64,000 nucleotides of DNA from Tenericutes bacterium HGW-Tenericutes-2 (lineage in GTDB: Bacteria; Bacillota_I; Bacilli_A; Acholeplasmatales; Acholeplasmataceae). The stretch lies in assembly GCA_002839095.1 (NCBI GenBank), contig PGXL01000003.1, positions 1-64,000 of the forward strand. The letters are read 5' to 3'. Shown one piece after another: positions 34,650-43,245 of the stretch. Position 1 is the first letter of the stretch. Each line of letters starts with the position of its first letter. Made by a program: the position numbers and the translations under genes. The notes below the pieces were generated by a model. That model saw nothing but the letters and a program-made list of their open reading frames with translations. It was not told where the DNA came from and did not search any database.

Positions 34650-35376
34650 AGTTGCTATTGTAACAGGTGGTGCAGCAGGAATAGGTAGATATATTTCCTT
34701 AGAGCTTGCAAAAAGAGGTGCTAAGGTTGTCTTAAACTACAACAGAAGTGCTGAGGCTGCAGAAAGCCTAGTCAAGGAAATTGAAGCCTTTGGTGGAGAA
34801 GCCTATGCTGTTCAAGCAGACATTTCAAAGTTTCTTGATGCAGAAAGACTTGTACAAGAGGCTGTCGCTAAATATGGAACATTAAATATTTTAGTCAATA
34901 ATGCTGGAATTACTGATGACGCACTTATTCTTAGAATGTCTGAAGAACAATTTGATCGTGTCATTAACACGAATTTAAAGGGTGTTTGGAACGTAACAAA
35001 GCATGCTGCGAAAACATTACTCAAATCCGGATACGGAAGAATTATCAATATTTCTAGTGTCTCTGGAGTGATGGGAAATACAGGACAAACCAATTATAGT
35101 GCCGCTAAGGCAGGAGTTATTGGCTTAACAAAAGCACTTGCTCGTGAGTTTGCAGGACGTGGTGTGACAGTGAATGCAGTTGCACCAGGATTTATAGAAA
35201 CAGAAATGACAAAGAAATTATCCAAAGAGGTTACCGACGCTTGGAGTCAACAGATTCCACTCAAAAGATTTGGTCAATCCACTGAGGTTGCTTATGCAGT
35301 TGCATTTTTAGCAAGTGAAGAAGCAAGTTATATAACAGGCCATACCCTTGAGGTAGATGGCGGATTGGTAATGTAG
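34633..35376 (+). CDS. fabG: 3-oxoacyl-ACP reductase
   Basis: A 247-residue NADPH-dependent short-chain dehydrogenase reducing 3-oxoacyl-ACP. It has TGGAAGIGRYIS at the coenzyme site, NNAGIT, and the Ser-Tyr-Lys set in ISSVSG and NYSAAKAG. The end VDGGLVM is typical of FabG. It starts within fabD and is followed by fabF after 8 bases. Confidence 0.95.
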   Translation: MDLQNKVAIVTGGAAGIGRYISLELAKRGAKVVLNYNRSAEAAESLVKEIEAFGGEAYAVQADISKFLDAERLVQEAVAKYGTLNILVNNAGITDDALILRMSEEQFDRVINTNLKGVWNVTKHAAKTLLKSGYGRIINISSVSGVMGNTGQTNYSAAKAGVIGLTKALAREFAGRGVTVNAVAPGFIETEMTKKLSKEVTDAWSQQIPLKRFGQSTEVAYAVAFLASEEASYITGHTLEVDGGLVM

Positions 35377-35384
35377 GTGAAGAT

Positions 35385-36623
35385 ATGAAAAGAAGAGTTG
35401 TCGTAACAGGTATGGGTTTATTATCCCCAGTAGGAAATACAGTCGAAGAATCATTTAATAATTTAGTCGCTGGTAAAAACGGGGTTGATTTTATTACGCT
35501 TCATGATGCAACTGACTGGAAGGTTAAAATAGCTGGTGAAATTAAAAATTTAAATTTAGAAGATTATTTAGATAAAAAAGAGATTAAAAGAGCAGACCGT
35601 GTAACAAACATCGCAATGGTTGCTACACAAGAGGCTGTTGCTCAAGCTAATTTTATGAATCATACCTATAATCCTTTTAGAGTTGGAACATTTGTAGGAA
35701 GTGGAATTGGTGGCTTGAACACAATCTTTGATGAAACCAAGGTTTCTGTTTTACGTGGACAAGATAGAATATCCCCATTTTTCATTCCAAATTCGATTAT
35801 AAACTTAATTGGAGCTAGAATTGGTATCAAGTATCAAGCAAAGGGTGCAAACATGCCTCAGGTCACTGCTTGCTCTGCAGCAACGAATTCGATTGGTGAA
35901 GCTTTTAGAAATATTAGAGATGGCTATTTAGATGCAGCAATTACTGGTGGATCAGAAGCTCCAATCAATGAGCTTGGAGTTGGCGGATTTTCAAGTCTAA
36001 AAGCCTTAAATTTCTCAAACGACCCAGAAATCGCTTCTGTTCCTTTCGATACGAGAAGAACAGGATTTGTTATGGCTGAGGCTGCGGGGATCTTAATCCT
36101 CGAAGAATATGAAGCTGCAAAGAAGAGAAATGCACCGATTATCGCTGAAATGGTTGGCTATGGAACAACATCAGATGCATTCCATATGACTGCTCCAGAT
36201 GATGAAGCAAATGGAATTACTGAATGTATTCGTTTAGCCCTAGAAGATGCGCAGATAAAACCTGATCAATTAGGATATATTAATGCACATGGAACATCTA
36301 CTGTTTTAAATGATAAGCTAGAAACCTTAGGTATTAAGAAGGCATTAGGTGCTGCTGCATATAAGGTCAACATTAGCTCGACAAAATCGATGACAGGTCA
36401 TGCCTTAGGTGCTGCAGGAGCTATTGAAACAATTGCAGTCATCAAAGCACTAGAAACAGGAAAAATACCTCCAACAATCCATTTAAACTCTCCAGATCCA
36501 GAATGTGATTTAAACTATACTCCAAATGTCATGGTTGAACGTGATTTTGAGTATGGCATGAACATCAACATTGGCTTTGGTGGACAAAATGCAGCAATTA
36601 TATTCAAGAAGGTGAAATCATGA
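35385..36623 (+). CDS. fabF: 3-oxoacyl-ACP synthase II
   Basis: A 412-residue elongating condensing enzyme. The Cys-His-His triad is present in TACSAATNS, NAHGTST and TGHALGAAG. The length is standard. It ends with TGA overlapping the fabZ ATG by 4 bases. It should perform all elongation rounds, since no fabB is present. Confidence 0.96.
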   Translation: MKRRVVVTGMGLLSPVGNTVEESFNNLVAGKNGVDFITLHDATDWKVKIAGEIKNLNLEDYLDKKEIKRADRVTNIAMVATQEAVAQANFMNHTYNPFRVGTFVGSGIGGLNTIFDETKVSVLRGQDRISPFFIPNSIINLIGARIGIKYQAKGANMPQVTACSAATNSIGEAFRNIRDGYLDAAITGGSEAPINELGVGGFSSLKALNFSNDPEIASVPFDTRRTGFVMAEAAGILILEEYEAAKKRNAPIIAEMVGYGTTSDAFHMTAPDDEANGITECIRLALEDAQIKPDQLGYINAHGTSTVLNDKLETLGIKKALGAAAYKVNISSTKSMTGHALGAAGAIETIAVIKALETGKIPPTIHLNSPDPECDLNYTPNVMVERDFEYGMNINIGFGGQNAAIIFKKVKS

Positions 36624-37048
36624 ATCTAAATCAAGAACAAATCAAAAGTATTATTCCCCATCGCGATCCATTTTTATTTCTAGATGAAATTAGAGATCTT
36701 GAAGTATTAAAAAAGGGTGTAGGGATTAAATATGTGAAGGCTGATGACTATTTTTTCAAGGGTCACTTTCCTGAAAAACCAGTGATGCCTGGAGTACTGA
36801 TTATTGAATCACTTGCACAAGTAGGTGCAGTCATTTTATTATCACATCCTGATTATGAAGGTAGAATCGTATATTTTACTGGGATAGCAAATGCTAAGTT
36901 TAGAAGAAGTGTACTACCCGGTGATACATTAGAGCTTCATTGTGAGCTTACAAAAATTAGAAGAGGATTTGGCTTTGGTTTAGCAAAGGCATATGTTGGT
37001 GGAGAACTTGCATGTGAGGCTGAAATATCATTTGCTATTGGTCAATAA
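36620..37048 (+). CDS. fabZ: 3-hydroxyacyl-ACP dehydratase
   Basis: A 142-residue hot-dog-fold dehydratase making trans-2-enoyl-ACP. The catalytic His lies in GHFPEKPVMPGV, and the Glu in LIIESLAQ. It overlaps fabF by 4 bases and abuts birA with no gap. Its product must be reduced by an enoyl reductase encoded elsewhere, probably FabV at 7.1 kb. Confidence 0.96.
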   Translation: MNLNQEQIKSIIPHRDPFLFLDEIRDLEVLKKGVGIKYVKADDYFFKGHFPEKPVMPGVLIIESLAQVGAVILLSHPDYEGRIVYFTGIANAKFRRSVLPGDTLELHCELTKIRRGFGFGLAKAYVGGELACEAEISFAIGQ

Positions 37049-37576
37049 ATGATTTCTTATACATTGCTTGAATTTGATACTTTAAATTCAACGAGTGATT
37101 TTCTAAAGGAGAATCACTCATATTTTCCACATATGACAATGATTCGGGCAAATTATCAATCCAAGGGAAGAGGTCAATTTGACCGCACTTGGACGTCAAA
37201 TAAAAACGAAAATATTATGTTTTCTATTTTACTTAAGGAAATTGATGTGAAGCGGGTTGGAAATGTTAAGCTTTGGATTCTAGAATCCTTAATCACCTTC
37301 ATCAATTCAAATGGTATTAATTGCTATTTCAAGGAACCAAATGATATTTATGTTGAGGATCAAAAGCTTTGTGGCATTTTAATTGAGACTCAAACCTCAA
37401 AGGATATCTATGATTACGTAGTAGTTGGTATTGGTATCAATATTAATCAAGAAAATTTTGATAACCTACCTGCAACATCATTTAAGAATATTTTAAAGTC
37501 TAAACAAGACTTGAAAAAGCTATTTGCTAAGCTTGTTAATATATTAATCAAGGATTATGAAAGATATCATATATGA
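37049..37576 (+). CDS. birA: Biotin-protein ligase, minimal catalytic form
   Basis: A 175-residue ligase that activates biotin to biotinyl-AMP and attaches it to AccB. The biotin loop GRGQFDRTW and the region KEPNDIYVEDQKLCGILIE are clear, though the usual KWPND has Glu for Trp. There is no N-terminal helix-turn-helix, so it cannot repress genes as E. coli BirA does. The C-terminal SH3-like domain of about 50 residues is also missing, which makes it unusually short. It starts directly after the fabZ stop and overlaps bioY by 4 bases. Confidence 0.88.
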   Translation: MISYTLLEFDTLNSTSDFLKENHSYFPHMTMIRANYQSKGRGQFDRTWTSNKNENIMFSILLKEIDVKRVGNVKLWILESLITFINSNGINCYFKEPNDIYVEDQKLCGILIETQTSKDIYDYVVVGIGININQENFDNLPATSFKNILKSKQDLKKLFAKLVNILIKDYERYHI

Positions 37577-38100
37577 AACTTAAACAGGTAACAAGAATTT
37601 CACTATTTTCTGCAATGATTGCAGTCAGTGTGTATTTGATACCACCTATTTATGTCCCTTTAATTAATGTATCATTTACACTACAAACACTATTTATTAT
37701 ATTAATTGGATTTTTACTGACACCGCTAGAAGCATTTCTATCGGTTTTTATCTATGTTCTAGTAGGTGCATTAGGATTTCCAGTTTTTAGTGGCTATCGC
37801 GGAGGATTATCCACTTTATTTGGCCCAACTGGTGGATTTATTCTCATGTTTCCGATTATAAGTTTACTCATTTCAATATTAAAATCAAAGGAGAAAAAGC
37901 ATTTCTTTAATTTAGTGATGGGATTTGTTATCGGAGTAGTTCTACTCTATTTGGTTGCTAATCTCTGGCTTTCCTATTTTCTTTCAATTAACTATTTTAC
38001 TTCATTATCAGGACTACTGATTTTCATACCATTTGATATGTTAAAGCTCATTCTAGCTTATTTGATATATCTAAGATTGCCAAAAGAAATTTTTAGCTAA
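37573..38100 (+). CDS. bioY: Biotin ECF transporter S-component BioY
   Basis: A 175-residue membrane protein with about six segments. The BioY signature is clear: VSFTLQTLFIILIGFLLTP, then FPVFSGYRGGLSTLFGPTGG. BioY binds biotin and works with the shared EcfT and EcfA ATPases encoded elsewhere. It is the last gene of the acc-fab operon, joining biotin uptake and attachment to the biotin-dependent carboxylase. No biotin synthesis gene is in the window. Confidence 0.94.
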   Translation: MKLKQVTRISLFSAMIAVSVYLIPPIYVPLINVSFTLQTLFIILIGFLLTPLEAFLSVFIYVLVGALGFPVFSGYRGGLSTLFGPTGGFILMFPIISLLISILKSKEKKHFFNLVMGFVIGVVLLYLVANLWLSYFLSINYFTSLSGLLIFIPFDMLKLILAYLIYLRLPKEIFS

Positions 38101-38161
38101 TTATATTTTTTTAGTTGTTATGTTATAATATTTCCAATAACGCGCGAAATGGGGATTTCAT

Positions 38162-39055
38162 ATGTCAAAAAAATACCAAAGTATGATTGTATTGGGCATT
38201 TTATATCTATTTTCTATTCTTATTGGAGTACTTGTTTTTCTAAATCTAGAGTCATTATCTTTGATTTTAAGATTACTTATAGCTGATTTAGCAGCTACTT
38301 TAGTCGTTTGGATTTTTTCTCTTGTTATTAAAAATGCAAGCGCATATGATCCCTATTGGAGTGTTATTCCACCAGTGATCTTAATTCTTTTATTCTTTCA
38401 TCTTGGGCTTTCCTCATCCTTTCCTATTTATTTAATGATTGCTGGTTTGTCTGTATGGAGCTTAAGATTAACCTATAATTGGGCAAAAAATTGGAATGGA
38501 TTTAAGGAACAAGACTGGAGATACACAATTATGTATCAGAGGTCACCTAAGCTATTTTTCTTAACCAATTTATTTGGAATTCAAATATTTCCAACATTGA
38601 TTGTCTTTATTCAATTAATTGGTGCAGTCTATTTCATGAGTGCTCCATCCTTAACCATTTTTACTTGGATAGGCTTTACCACCATGGTATCAGCTGCAAT
38701 CATTCAATTTGTCGCGGATGGTCAAATGAGACAGTTTAAGGAAAGAACTAAAGGCCAAAAGCTCTGTATCGAGGAAGGTCTATGGAAATATTCGAGACAT
38801 CCAAATTATTTTGGAGAAGTCATGGTTTGGTGGGGCTTATATGTTATATACTTTGGAAGCGTAATGAAGCTAGATTTACTGATTCTAGCACCTATAGCAA
38901 TGACATCACTCTTTTTGTTCATCAGCATTCCATGGATGGAAAAAAAGATTATTCAAACAAGACCTGAATATATGGATTATCAAAAAAGAGTATCAAAGCT
39001 CATTCCATTCTTTAGAAAAGAAGAAAATAATCATAAGATTCATGAAAATGCTTGA
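38162..39055 (+). CDS. DUF1295 family membrane protein
   Basis: A 297-residue protein with about seven membrane segments and the DUF1295/steroid-5-alpha-reductase-like signature LWKYSRHPNYFGEVMVWWG. This region is shared with isoprenylcysteine methyltransferases and NAD(P)H-dependent sterol reductases. The substrate is unknown. GGGG precedes the ATG and a TATAAT lies at 38124-38129. Its stop codon overlaps the -35 box of the next promoter. Confidence 0.85.
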   Translation: MSKKYQSMIVLGILYLFSILIGVLVFLNLESLSLILRLLIADLAATLVVWIFSLVIKNASAYDPYWSVIPPVILILLFFHLGLSSSFPIYLMIAGLSVWSLRLTYNWAKNWNGFKEQDWRYTIMYQRSPKLFFLTNLFGIQIFPTLIVFIQLIGAVYFMSAPSLTIFTWIGFTTMVSAAIIQFVADGQMRQFKERTKGQKLCIEEGLWKYSRHPNYFGEVMVWWGLYVIYFGSVMKLDLLILAPIAMTSLFLFISIPWMEKKIIQTRPEYMDYQKRVSKLIPFFRKEENNHKIHENA

Positions 39056-39079
39056 CAATCGCTAGAATCTTCGTATAAT
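39052..39079 (+). promoter_or_regulatory. Consensus promoter of the fluoride-riboswitch unit
   Basis: Perfect TTGACA (39052-39057) and TATAAT (39074-39079) with a 16-base spacer. It overlaps the end of the DUF1295 gene. Confidence 0.88.
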
Positions 39080-39084
39080 CAAAC

Positions 39085-39176
39085 GTGGGAATGAACGTCT
39101 CCCGAAGTCATAATGACTTAAACCGCAAACAAGCTGATGACTTCTACAACATTTTTTGTTGTAGGAGTCTTTTTCA
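39085..39176 (+). promoter_or_regulatory. crcB-motif (fluoride) riboswitch with overlapping terminator
   Basis: The RNA starts with a GGGA/TCCC stem (39087-39090 with 39100-39103) closing an ATGAACGTC loop. An optional AAGTCAT/ATGACTT hairpin follows (39105-39119). Then come AAACCGC (39120-39126) and GCTGATGACTTCTAC (39133-39147), the highly conserved 3' part of the crcB motif. Loop bases GAA and GTC can pair with GACTTC (39139-39144), forming the known pseudoknot. The same 3' segment begins a terminator: GACTTCTACAACA with TGTTGTAGGAGTC (39157-39169), then T5. Fluoride binding would hold the pseudoknot and prevent termination, an on-switch. Confidence 0.85.
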
Positions 39177-39187
39177 TAGGAGGAATT

Positions 39188-40369
39188 ATGCTACTTTCAG
39201 CCGCTTTAATAATTTTAACAAGTCTTATCCTATCTCAAATCCTAATTAAATTAAAGCTTCCAGGAATCATTGGAATGCTTTTATCAGGTATTATATTAGG
39301 TCCATTTGTCTTAAATTTGATTGATCCAAGTATTCTAAATCTTTCTACCGATCTAAGACAGGTTGCTTTAATTGTCATACTTGTTCGTGCAGGTTTATCA
39401 CTGGATTTAGAGGATTTAAAAAAGGTTGGTAGACCAGCGATACTCATGGCTTTTATTCCTGCAACGATAGAACTATTGGCAATAACCTTTTTAGCACCCA
39501 TATTCTTTGGAATTTCATATTTAGAGGCTTTAATTTTAGGTGCTATCGTAGCTGCAGTATCACCAGCAGTTGTCGTTCCTAGAATGATTAAGCTAATGGA
39601 ATCCAAATATGGTACTGAAAAGAAAGTGCCTCAATTGATACTAGCAGGAGCTTCGATTGATGATGTTTTTGTTATTGTTTTATTTGCATCTTTTATTCAA
39701 GCCTATCAGACCAGCACGTTTAGTATATTGAATATATTACTCGTCCCTGTTTCTATTCTTCTAGGTATTTTATTGGGAATTCTTTCTGGAATAATTCTCA
39801 TTTGGTTATTTAAGATATTTCATATAAGAGATACTCTAAAGGTATTAATACTATTTTCAGCTGCTTTTCTCTTTCTCGTAATCGAACATGAATTATCATC
39901 ATTCATTCCAATTTCTGGGTTAGTTGCAGTAATAACACTAGGTGGAACCATTTTAAAGAAATATGAAATTCTTGCAAAAAGACTTGTAGGTAAATTTGAA
40001 AAGATATGGGTTATTGCTGAAATCATGCTATTTGTTTTAGTAGGAGCAGCAGTAGATATCACAGTTTTAGTCAATGTTGGACTCCTTTCCATCCTACTGA
40101 TTATGATTGCCTTAGTATTTAGAATGATTGGTGTTTGGATTGCACTTATTAAAACAAACTTCAACAAAAAAGAAAAACTGTTTATTGCGATATCCTATAC
40201 ACCAAAGGCAACTGTACAAGCAGCGATAGGAGCTATTCCACTCTCACTCGGTATTGCAAGCGGAAATTTAATCCTAACGATTGCAGTACTCGCTATCATC
40301 ATCACAGCTCCAATTGGAGCGATCCTTATGGATAAAACCTATAAAAAACTATTAGTTCTAGAGAAATAA
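39188..40369 (+). CDS. CPA-type cation/proton antiporter under fluoride-riboswitch control
   Basis: A 393-residue protein with about 12 membrane segments of the cation:proton antiporter superfamily (NhaP/KefB-like). Visible motifs include LPGIIGMLLSGIILGP in segment 2 and AGASIDDVFVIVLF with the paired acidic residues of the ion site. The ATG at 39188 is chosen for AGGAGG 5 bases upstream; a longer frame from 39137 runs through the riboswitch terminator and is not real. CPA antiporters are an established class of gene found behind fluoride riboswitches, so this protein probably relieves fluoride stress by exporting F- or by countering its ionic effects. Confidence 0.85.
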   Translation: MLLSAALIILTSLILSQILIKLKLPGIIGMLLSGIILGPFVLNLIDPSILNLSTDLRQVALIVILVRAGLSLDLEDLKKVGRPAILMAFIPATIELLAITFLAPIFFGISYLEALILGAIVAAVSPAVVVPRMIKLMESKYGTEKKVPQLILAGASIDDVFVIVLFASFIQAYQTSTFSILNILLVPVSILLGILLGILSGIILIWLFKIFHIRDTLKVLILFSAAFLFLVIEHELSSFIPISGLVAVITLGGTILKKYEILAKRLVGKFEKIWVIAEIMLFVLVGAAVDITVLVNVGLLSILLIMIALVFRMIGVWIALIKTNFNKKEKLFIAISYTPKATVQAAIGAIPLSLGIASGNLILTIAVLAIIITAPIGAILMDKTYKKLLVLEK

Positions 40370-40384
40370 CTTCAAATTATGAAC

Positions 40385-40421
40385 AAAAAAGAGTACAATA
40401 TGTATATGGTATTCTTTTTTT
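40385..40421 (+). terminator. Terminator after the antiporter gene
   Basis: AAAAGAGTAC pairs with GTATTCTTTT, using G-T wobbles, across a 12-base loop. T7 follows. Confidence 0.6.
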
Positions 40422-40506
40422 GAATACATTGTTGGATTTAGATGATAGAATATGTAAGGTGTTTTCATTCTTTTTCAAATAAAGATACAGGCACAAGGAG
40501 ATTTTT

Positions 40507-40923
40507 ATGAAGAGAAATAAGTTTATTATCATCGGTTCTGGTCGTTTAGGTGCGAATATTGCCACAAAAATGTCAGAGCTTGGGGAAGATGTGATCATTA
40601 TTGATGCGACTGAAGATTCGTTTAGAAAACTACAAGAATCATTTTCAGGATATCAAGTCGTTGGTGATGCAACAGATTTATCTGTTTTAGAAAATTCATA
40701 TATCAAGCATGCGAAAGCAGTAGTAATTACTACGGATAGTGATAATGTGAATATTTTTCTTTCCCATATTTGCTATTATGTTTATAATGTTCCAAGAATT
40801 TTCGTACGTTTAGCAGATACCGACAAAGGTCGTTTATTAGAAGGCACCTATATTAAAGCTATATATCCTTTCACATTGTCATTAAATGAATTTATGAATT
40901 TAAGCGAAGTGGAGGAGGAATAA
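40507..40923 (+). CDS. TrkA-N (RCK) domain protein, short potassium-channel regulator
   Basis: A 138-residue single RCK N-lobe. The nucleotide-binding loop IIGSGRLGANIA is intact, and Asp of IIDAT ends strand 2, fitting NAD(H) or ATP binding. The TrkA-C domain is absent. AAGGAG precedes the ATG. It is followed after one base by a second, full TrkA and then by TrkH, so the three form one potassium-uptake operon. Confidence 0.85.
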   Translation: MKRNKFIIIGSGRLGANIATKMSELGEDVIIIDATEDSFRKLQESFSGYQVVGDATDLSVLENSYIKHAKAVVITTDSDNVNIFLSHICYYVYNVPRIFVRLADTDKGRLLEGTYIKAIYPFTLSLNEFMNLSEVEEE

Positions 40924-40924
40924 G

Positions 40925-41587
40925 ATGAAAATAGTTATTACTGGCGGAAAGCATGAAGCTGACTTTATTGTAAAAATGCTCCAAGAGGAACATCATCATT
41001 TAATCGTAATCAATCAAGATAGAGATTTTGCTGAATACATTAGCTCTCATAACGATATTCCTGTATTTCCAGGAGACCCCACCAAGGCATACACTTTATC
41101 TGATGCTGAAGCACATAATGCTGATGTACTACTTGCTTTATCAGATAGCGATACGGATAACTACATTACTTGTATCACAGGTAAAAAATTATTCAATATT
41201 AAAAAAACCGTTTCTAAAGTTAGAAACCCAAAAAATGTAGAATTATTTAAAAAATTAGGTGTTGATTCTGTTATTTCTTCAACATATTTGCTAGCTCAAA
41301 CGATAATAAATGAGTCTTCAATCGAAAACATGATTAAAACACTTTCTATAGAAGATGAAAAAATTGTGATGATTGAATTAGGTGTTGAAGCTGATTTTGC
41401 ATTAGTGAATAAGCGCATTATGGATATTCACTTTCCTAAAAACATTAACATTAGCTGTATCTTTAGAGATCCACACGTTATTATTCCTAACGGGAATACA
41501 GTGATTAAAGCTTTAGATAAGCTAATTATTATCTCTACTCCAAGCGAGCAAGATGAAATTATTGAATACATTCGAAAGAAAAAATAA
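40925..41587 (+). CDS. trkA: TrkA-family potassium uptake regulator with altered nucleotide loop
   Basis: A 220-residue RCK protein with N- and C-lobes (TrkA-N about 1-130, TrkA-C about 135-220, ending IIISTPSEQDEIIEYI). The glycine loop is degenerate: ITGGKHEADFI in place of GxGxxG, so it may not bind a nucleotide itself and may depend on the 138-residue neighbour. GGAGG lies at the end of the upstream gene. TrkH starts 2 bases after its stop. Confidence 0.83.
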   Translation: MKIVITGGKHEADFIVKMLQEEHHHLIVINQDRDFAEYISSHNDIPVFPGDPTKAYTLSDAEAHNADVLLALSDSDTDNYITCITGKKLFNIKKTVSKVRNPKNVELFKKLGVDSVISSTYLLAQTIINESSIENMIKTLSIEDEKIVMIELGVEADFALVNKRIMDIHFPKNINISCIFRDPHVIIPNGNTVIKALDKLIIISTPSEQDEIIEYIRKKK

Positions 41588-41589
41588 AT

Positions 41590-43083
41590 ATGAACAAAAA
41601 AATAGTTTCTGGATATCCATTGATTATCAATTATCTTGGCATATTTGCAATACTCATCGGATTTATTAATTTGATACCATTGATATTGATTCCATTTCGA
41701 ATGGAAGATATTAGTGATGCGTACCTTTTTCTATACCCTGGGATTATTAGTATCTTGGTTGGTTTTATTGTTGTACTTTTATTTAAGGGAAGAGAAAAAG
41801 GGAAACTCGAAAGAAACCAGGATGCTATTTTGGTTGTTAACATCTGGATTATGGCAATCTTGATTTCTGCAATGCCGTTTGTGTTAACTGGTGATTATAC
41901 ATTTACCCAAGCTGTATTTGAAGCTACTAGTGGATATTCAACAACTGGCTTAACTGTAGTAGATGTTTCAGTCGCCCCCAAGGCATTATTACTCTTTAGA
42001 AGCCTTTTGCAATTCTTTGGAGGTATTGGATTAGTTTTAGTCTTAACATCTGCTATATCTGATAAGTTTGGAATGAGATTATATAGTGCAGAAGGTCATA
42101 GTGATAAGCTGATGCCTAATTTAATTCGATCTGGACGAATGATTCTTTCTATTTATGTAGGTTATATCACAATAGGTATTATTCTATATATGATATTTGG
42201 TATGCCATTTTTTGATGCGCTTAATCATGCAATTTGCGCTGTAGCAACAGGAGGCTTTTCAACTCAATCACAAAGCATTGGTTATTATAATAGTGTCCCT
42301 ATTGAAATGATCACGATGGTACTAATGCTTCTTGGAGGAACTAACTTCTTTGTTCACTTAATGCTGTTAAGAGGAAAAATGAAGAATGTATTTGGTCATG
42401 TTGAAATTAAACTATTAGGCATCTTAATGTTAATTGGATTACCACTATTTACTATAAACCTATTATCTGTATACAATGGGAATATTCTTCACTCATTACG
42501 TATTGGGACATTCCAATTCATTTCTGCAGTATCAGGAACTGGTTACCAAACTGTTCCATCATTTGTAGGTGTTATGACACCAAGTCTTTTCTTCTTTGGC
42601 CTAATCATCTTAATGGTGCTTGGAGCTGGAATGGGTTCAACAGCTGGTGGTATGAAACAATACCGTGTTGCACTTGCTTTTAAGAGTATGTATTGGAATA
42701 TTAAGGAACAACTATCCCATAAGAAAACAATAAGAACTCATTTTATCAATAAAATAGGATCTAAAACAGTTGTTGATCGGGAGGATATTATATTTAACCA
42801 TTCCTTCTTAATGATTTATTTAGTTGTTTTGGTAACAGGAACCTTGATTATATCAAGTTTTGGTCACTCATTAGAAAACTCACTATTTGAATTTGCATCT
42901 GCATTGGGAACAGTTGGATTATCAGTAGGTATTACTGGATATAATGCACATCCAATGATCTTATGGACCTCAACAATCGGAATGTTTTTGGGTAGACTTG
43001 AATTCTATGTCATCTTTATAGCAATTGCTAAAATATATATTGATATAACTAAGAAGAAGGATAAAGAGAAAAAGATTAGCTGA
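41590..43083 (+). CDS. trkH: TrkH-family potassium transporter
   Basis: A 497-residue membrane protein with four channel-like repeats. Selectivity-loop glycines are seen in ATSGYSTTGLTV, AVATGGFSTQSQSIG, VSGTGYQTV and SALGTVGLSVGITG. An LGAGMGSTAGGMKQYR motif lies in the middle, as in TrkH/KtrB. It should take up K+ gated by the two RCK proteins encoded just upstream. Its stop overlaps a terminator hairpin. Confidence 0.94.
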   Translation: MNKKIVSGYPLIINYLGIFAILIGFINLIPLILIPFRMEDISDAYLFLYPGIISILVGFIVVLLFKGREKGKLERNQDAILVVNIWIMAILISAMPFVLTGDYTFTQAVFEATSGYSTTGLTVVDVSVAPKALLLFRSLLQFFGGIGLVLVLTSAISDKFGMRLYSAEGHSDKLMPNLIRSGRMILSIYVGYITIGIILYMIFGMPFFDALNHAICAVATGGFSTQSQSIGYYNSVPIEMITMVLMLLGGTNFFVHLMLLRGKMKNVFGHVEIKLLGILMLIGLPLFTINLLSVYNGNILHSLRIGTFQFISAVSGTGYQTVPSFVGVMTPSLFFFGLIILMVLGAGMGSTAGGMKQYRVALAFKSMYWNIKEQLSHKKTIRTHFINKIGSKTVVDREDIIFNHSFLMIYLVVLVTGTLIISSFGHSLENSLFEFASALGTVGLSVGITGYNAHPMILWTSTIGMFLGRLEFYVIFIAIAKIYIDITKKKDKEKKIS

Positions 43084-43108
43084 AATCATTTGATTTCGGC
43101 TTTTTTAT
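43079..43108 (+). terminator. Terminator of the trk operon
   Basis: GCTGAAATCA/TGATTTCGGC with a TT loop and a T6 tail. It overlaps the trkH stop codon. Confidence 0.9.
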
Positions 43109-43112
43109 TGAA

Positions 43113-43141
43113 TTGATATTTCGTAGCATTGAATGTGATAA
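43113..43141 (+). promoter_or_regulatory. Possible promoter of the LytTR gene
   Basis: TTGATA (43113-43118) and TGATAA (43136-43141) are spaced 17 bases apart. The -10 is imperfect. Confidence 0.4.
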
Positions 43142-43245
43142 AATAGAAGTAATCATGCAAGATATCGCTCATATTTGCATCTTGTCCTTGAAGCCTTTTT
43201 TTATAAAGGAAGTCGTACTATACTGTAGATGGGAGGAACTCCTGG

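Noticed and set aside
34812-35093. Minus-strand frames inside fab, acc and other metabolic genes
   Set aside because: They lie wholly within well-identified genes, have no ribosome sites and no family likeness; they are coding shadows.
39137-39187. A 17-residue extension of the antiporter
   Set aside because: It would be translated from the riboswitch terminator stem; the ATG at 39188 has AGGAGG.
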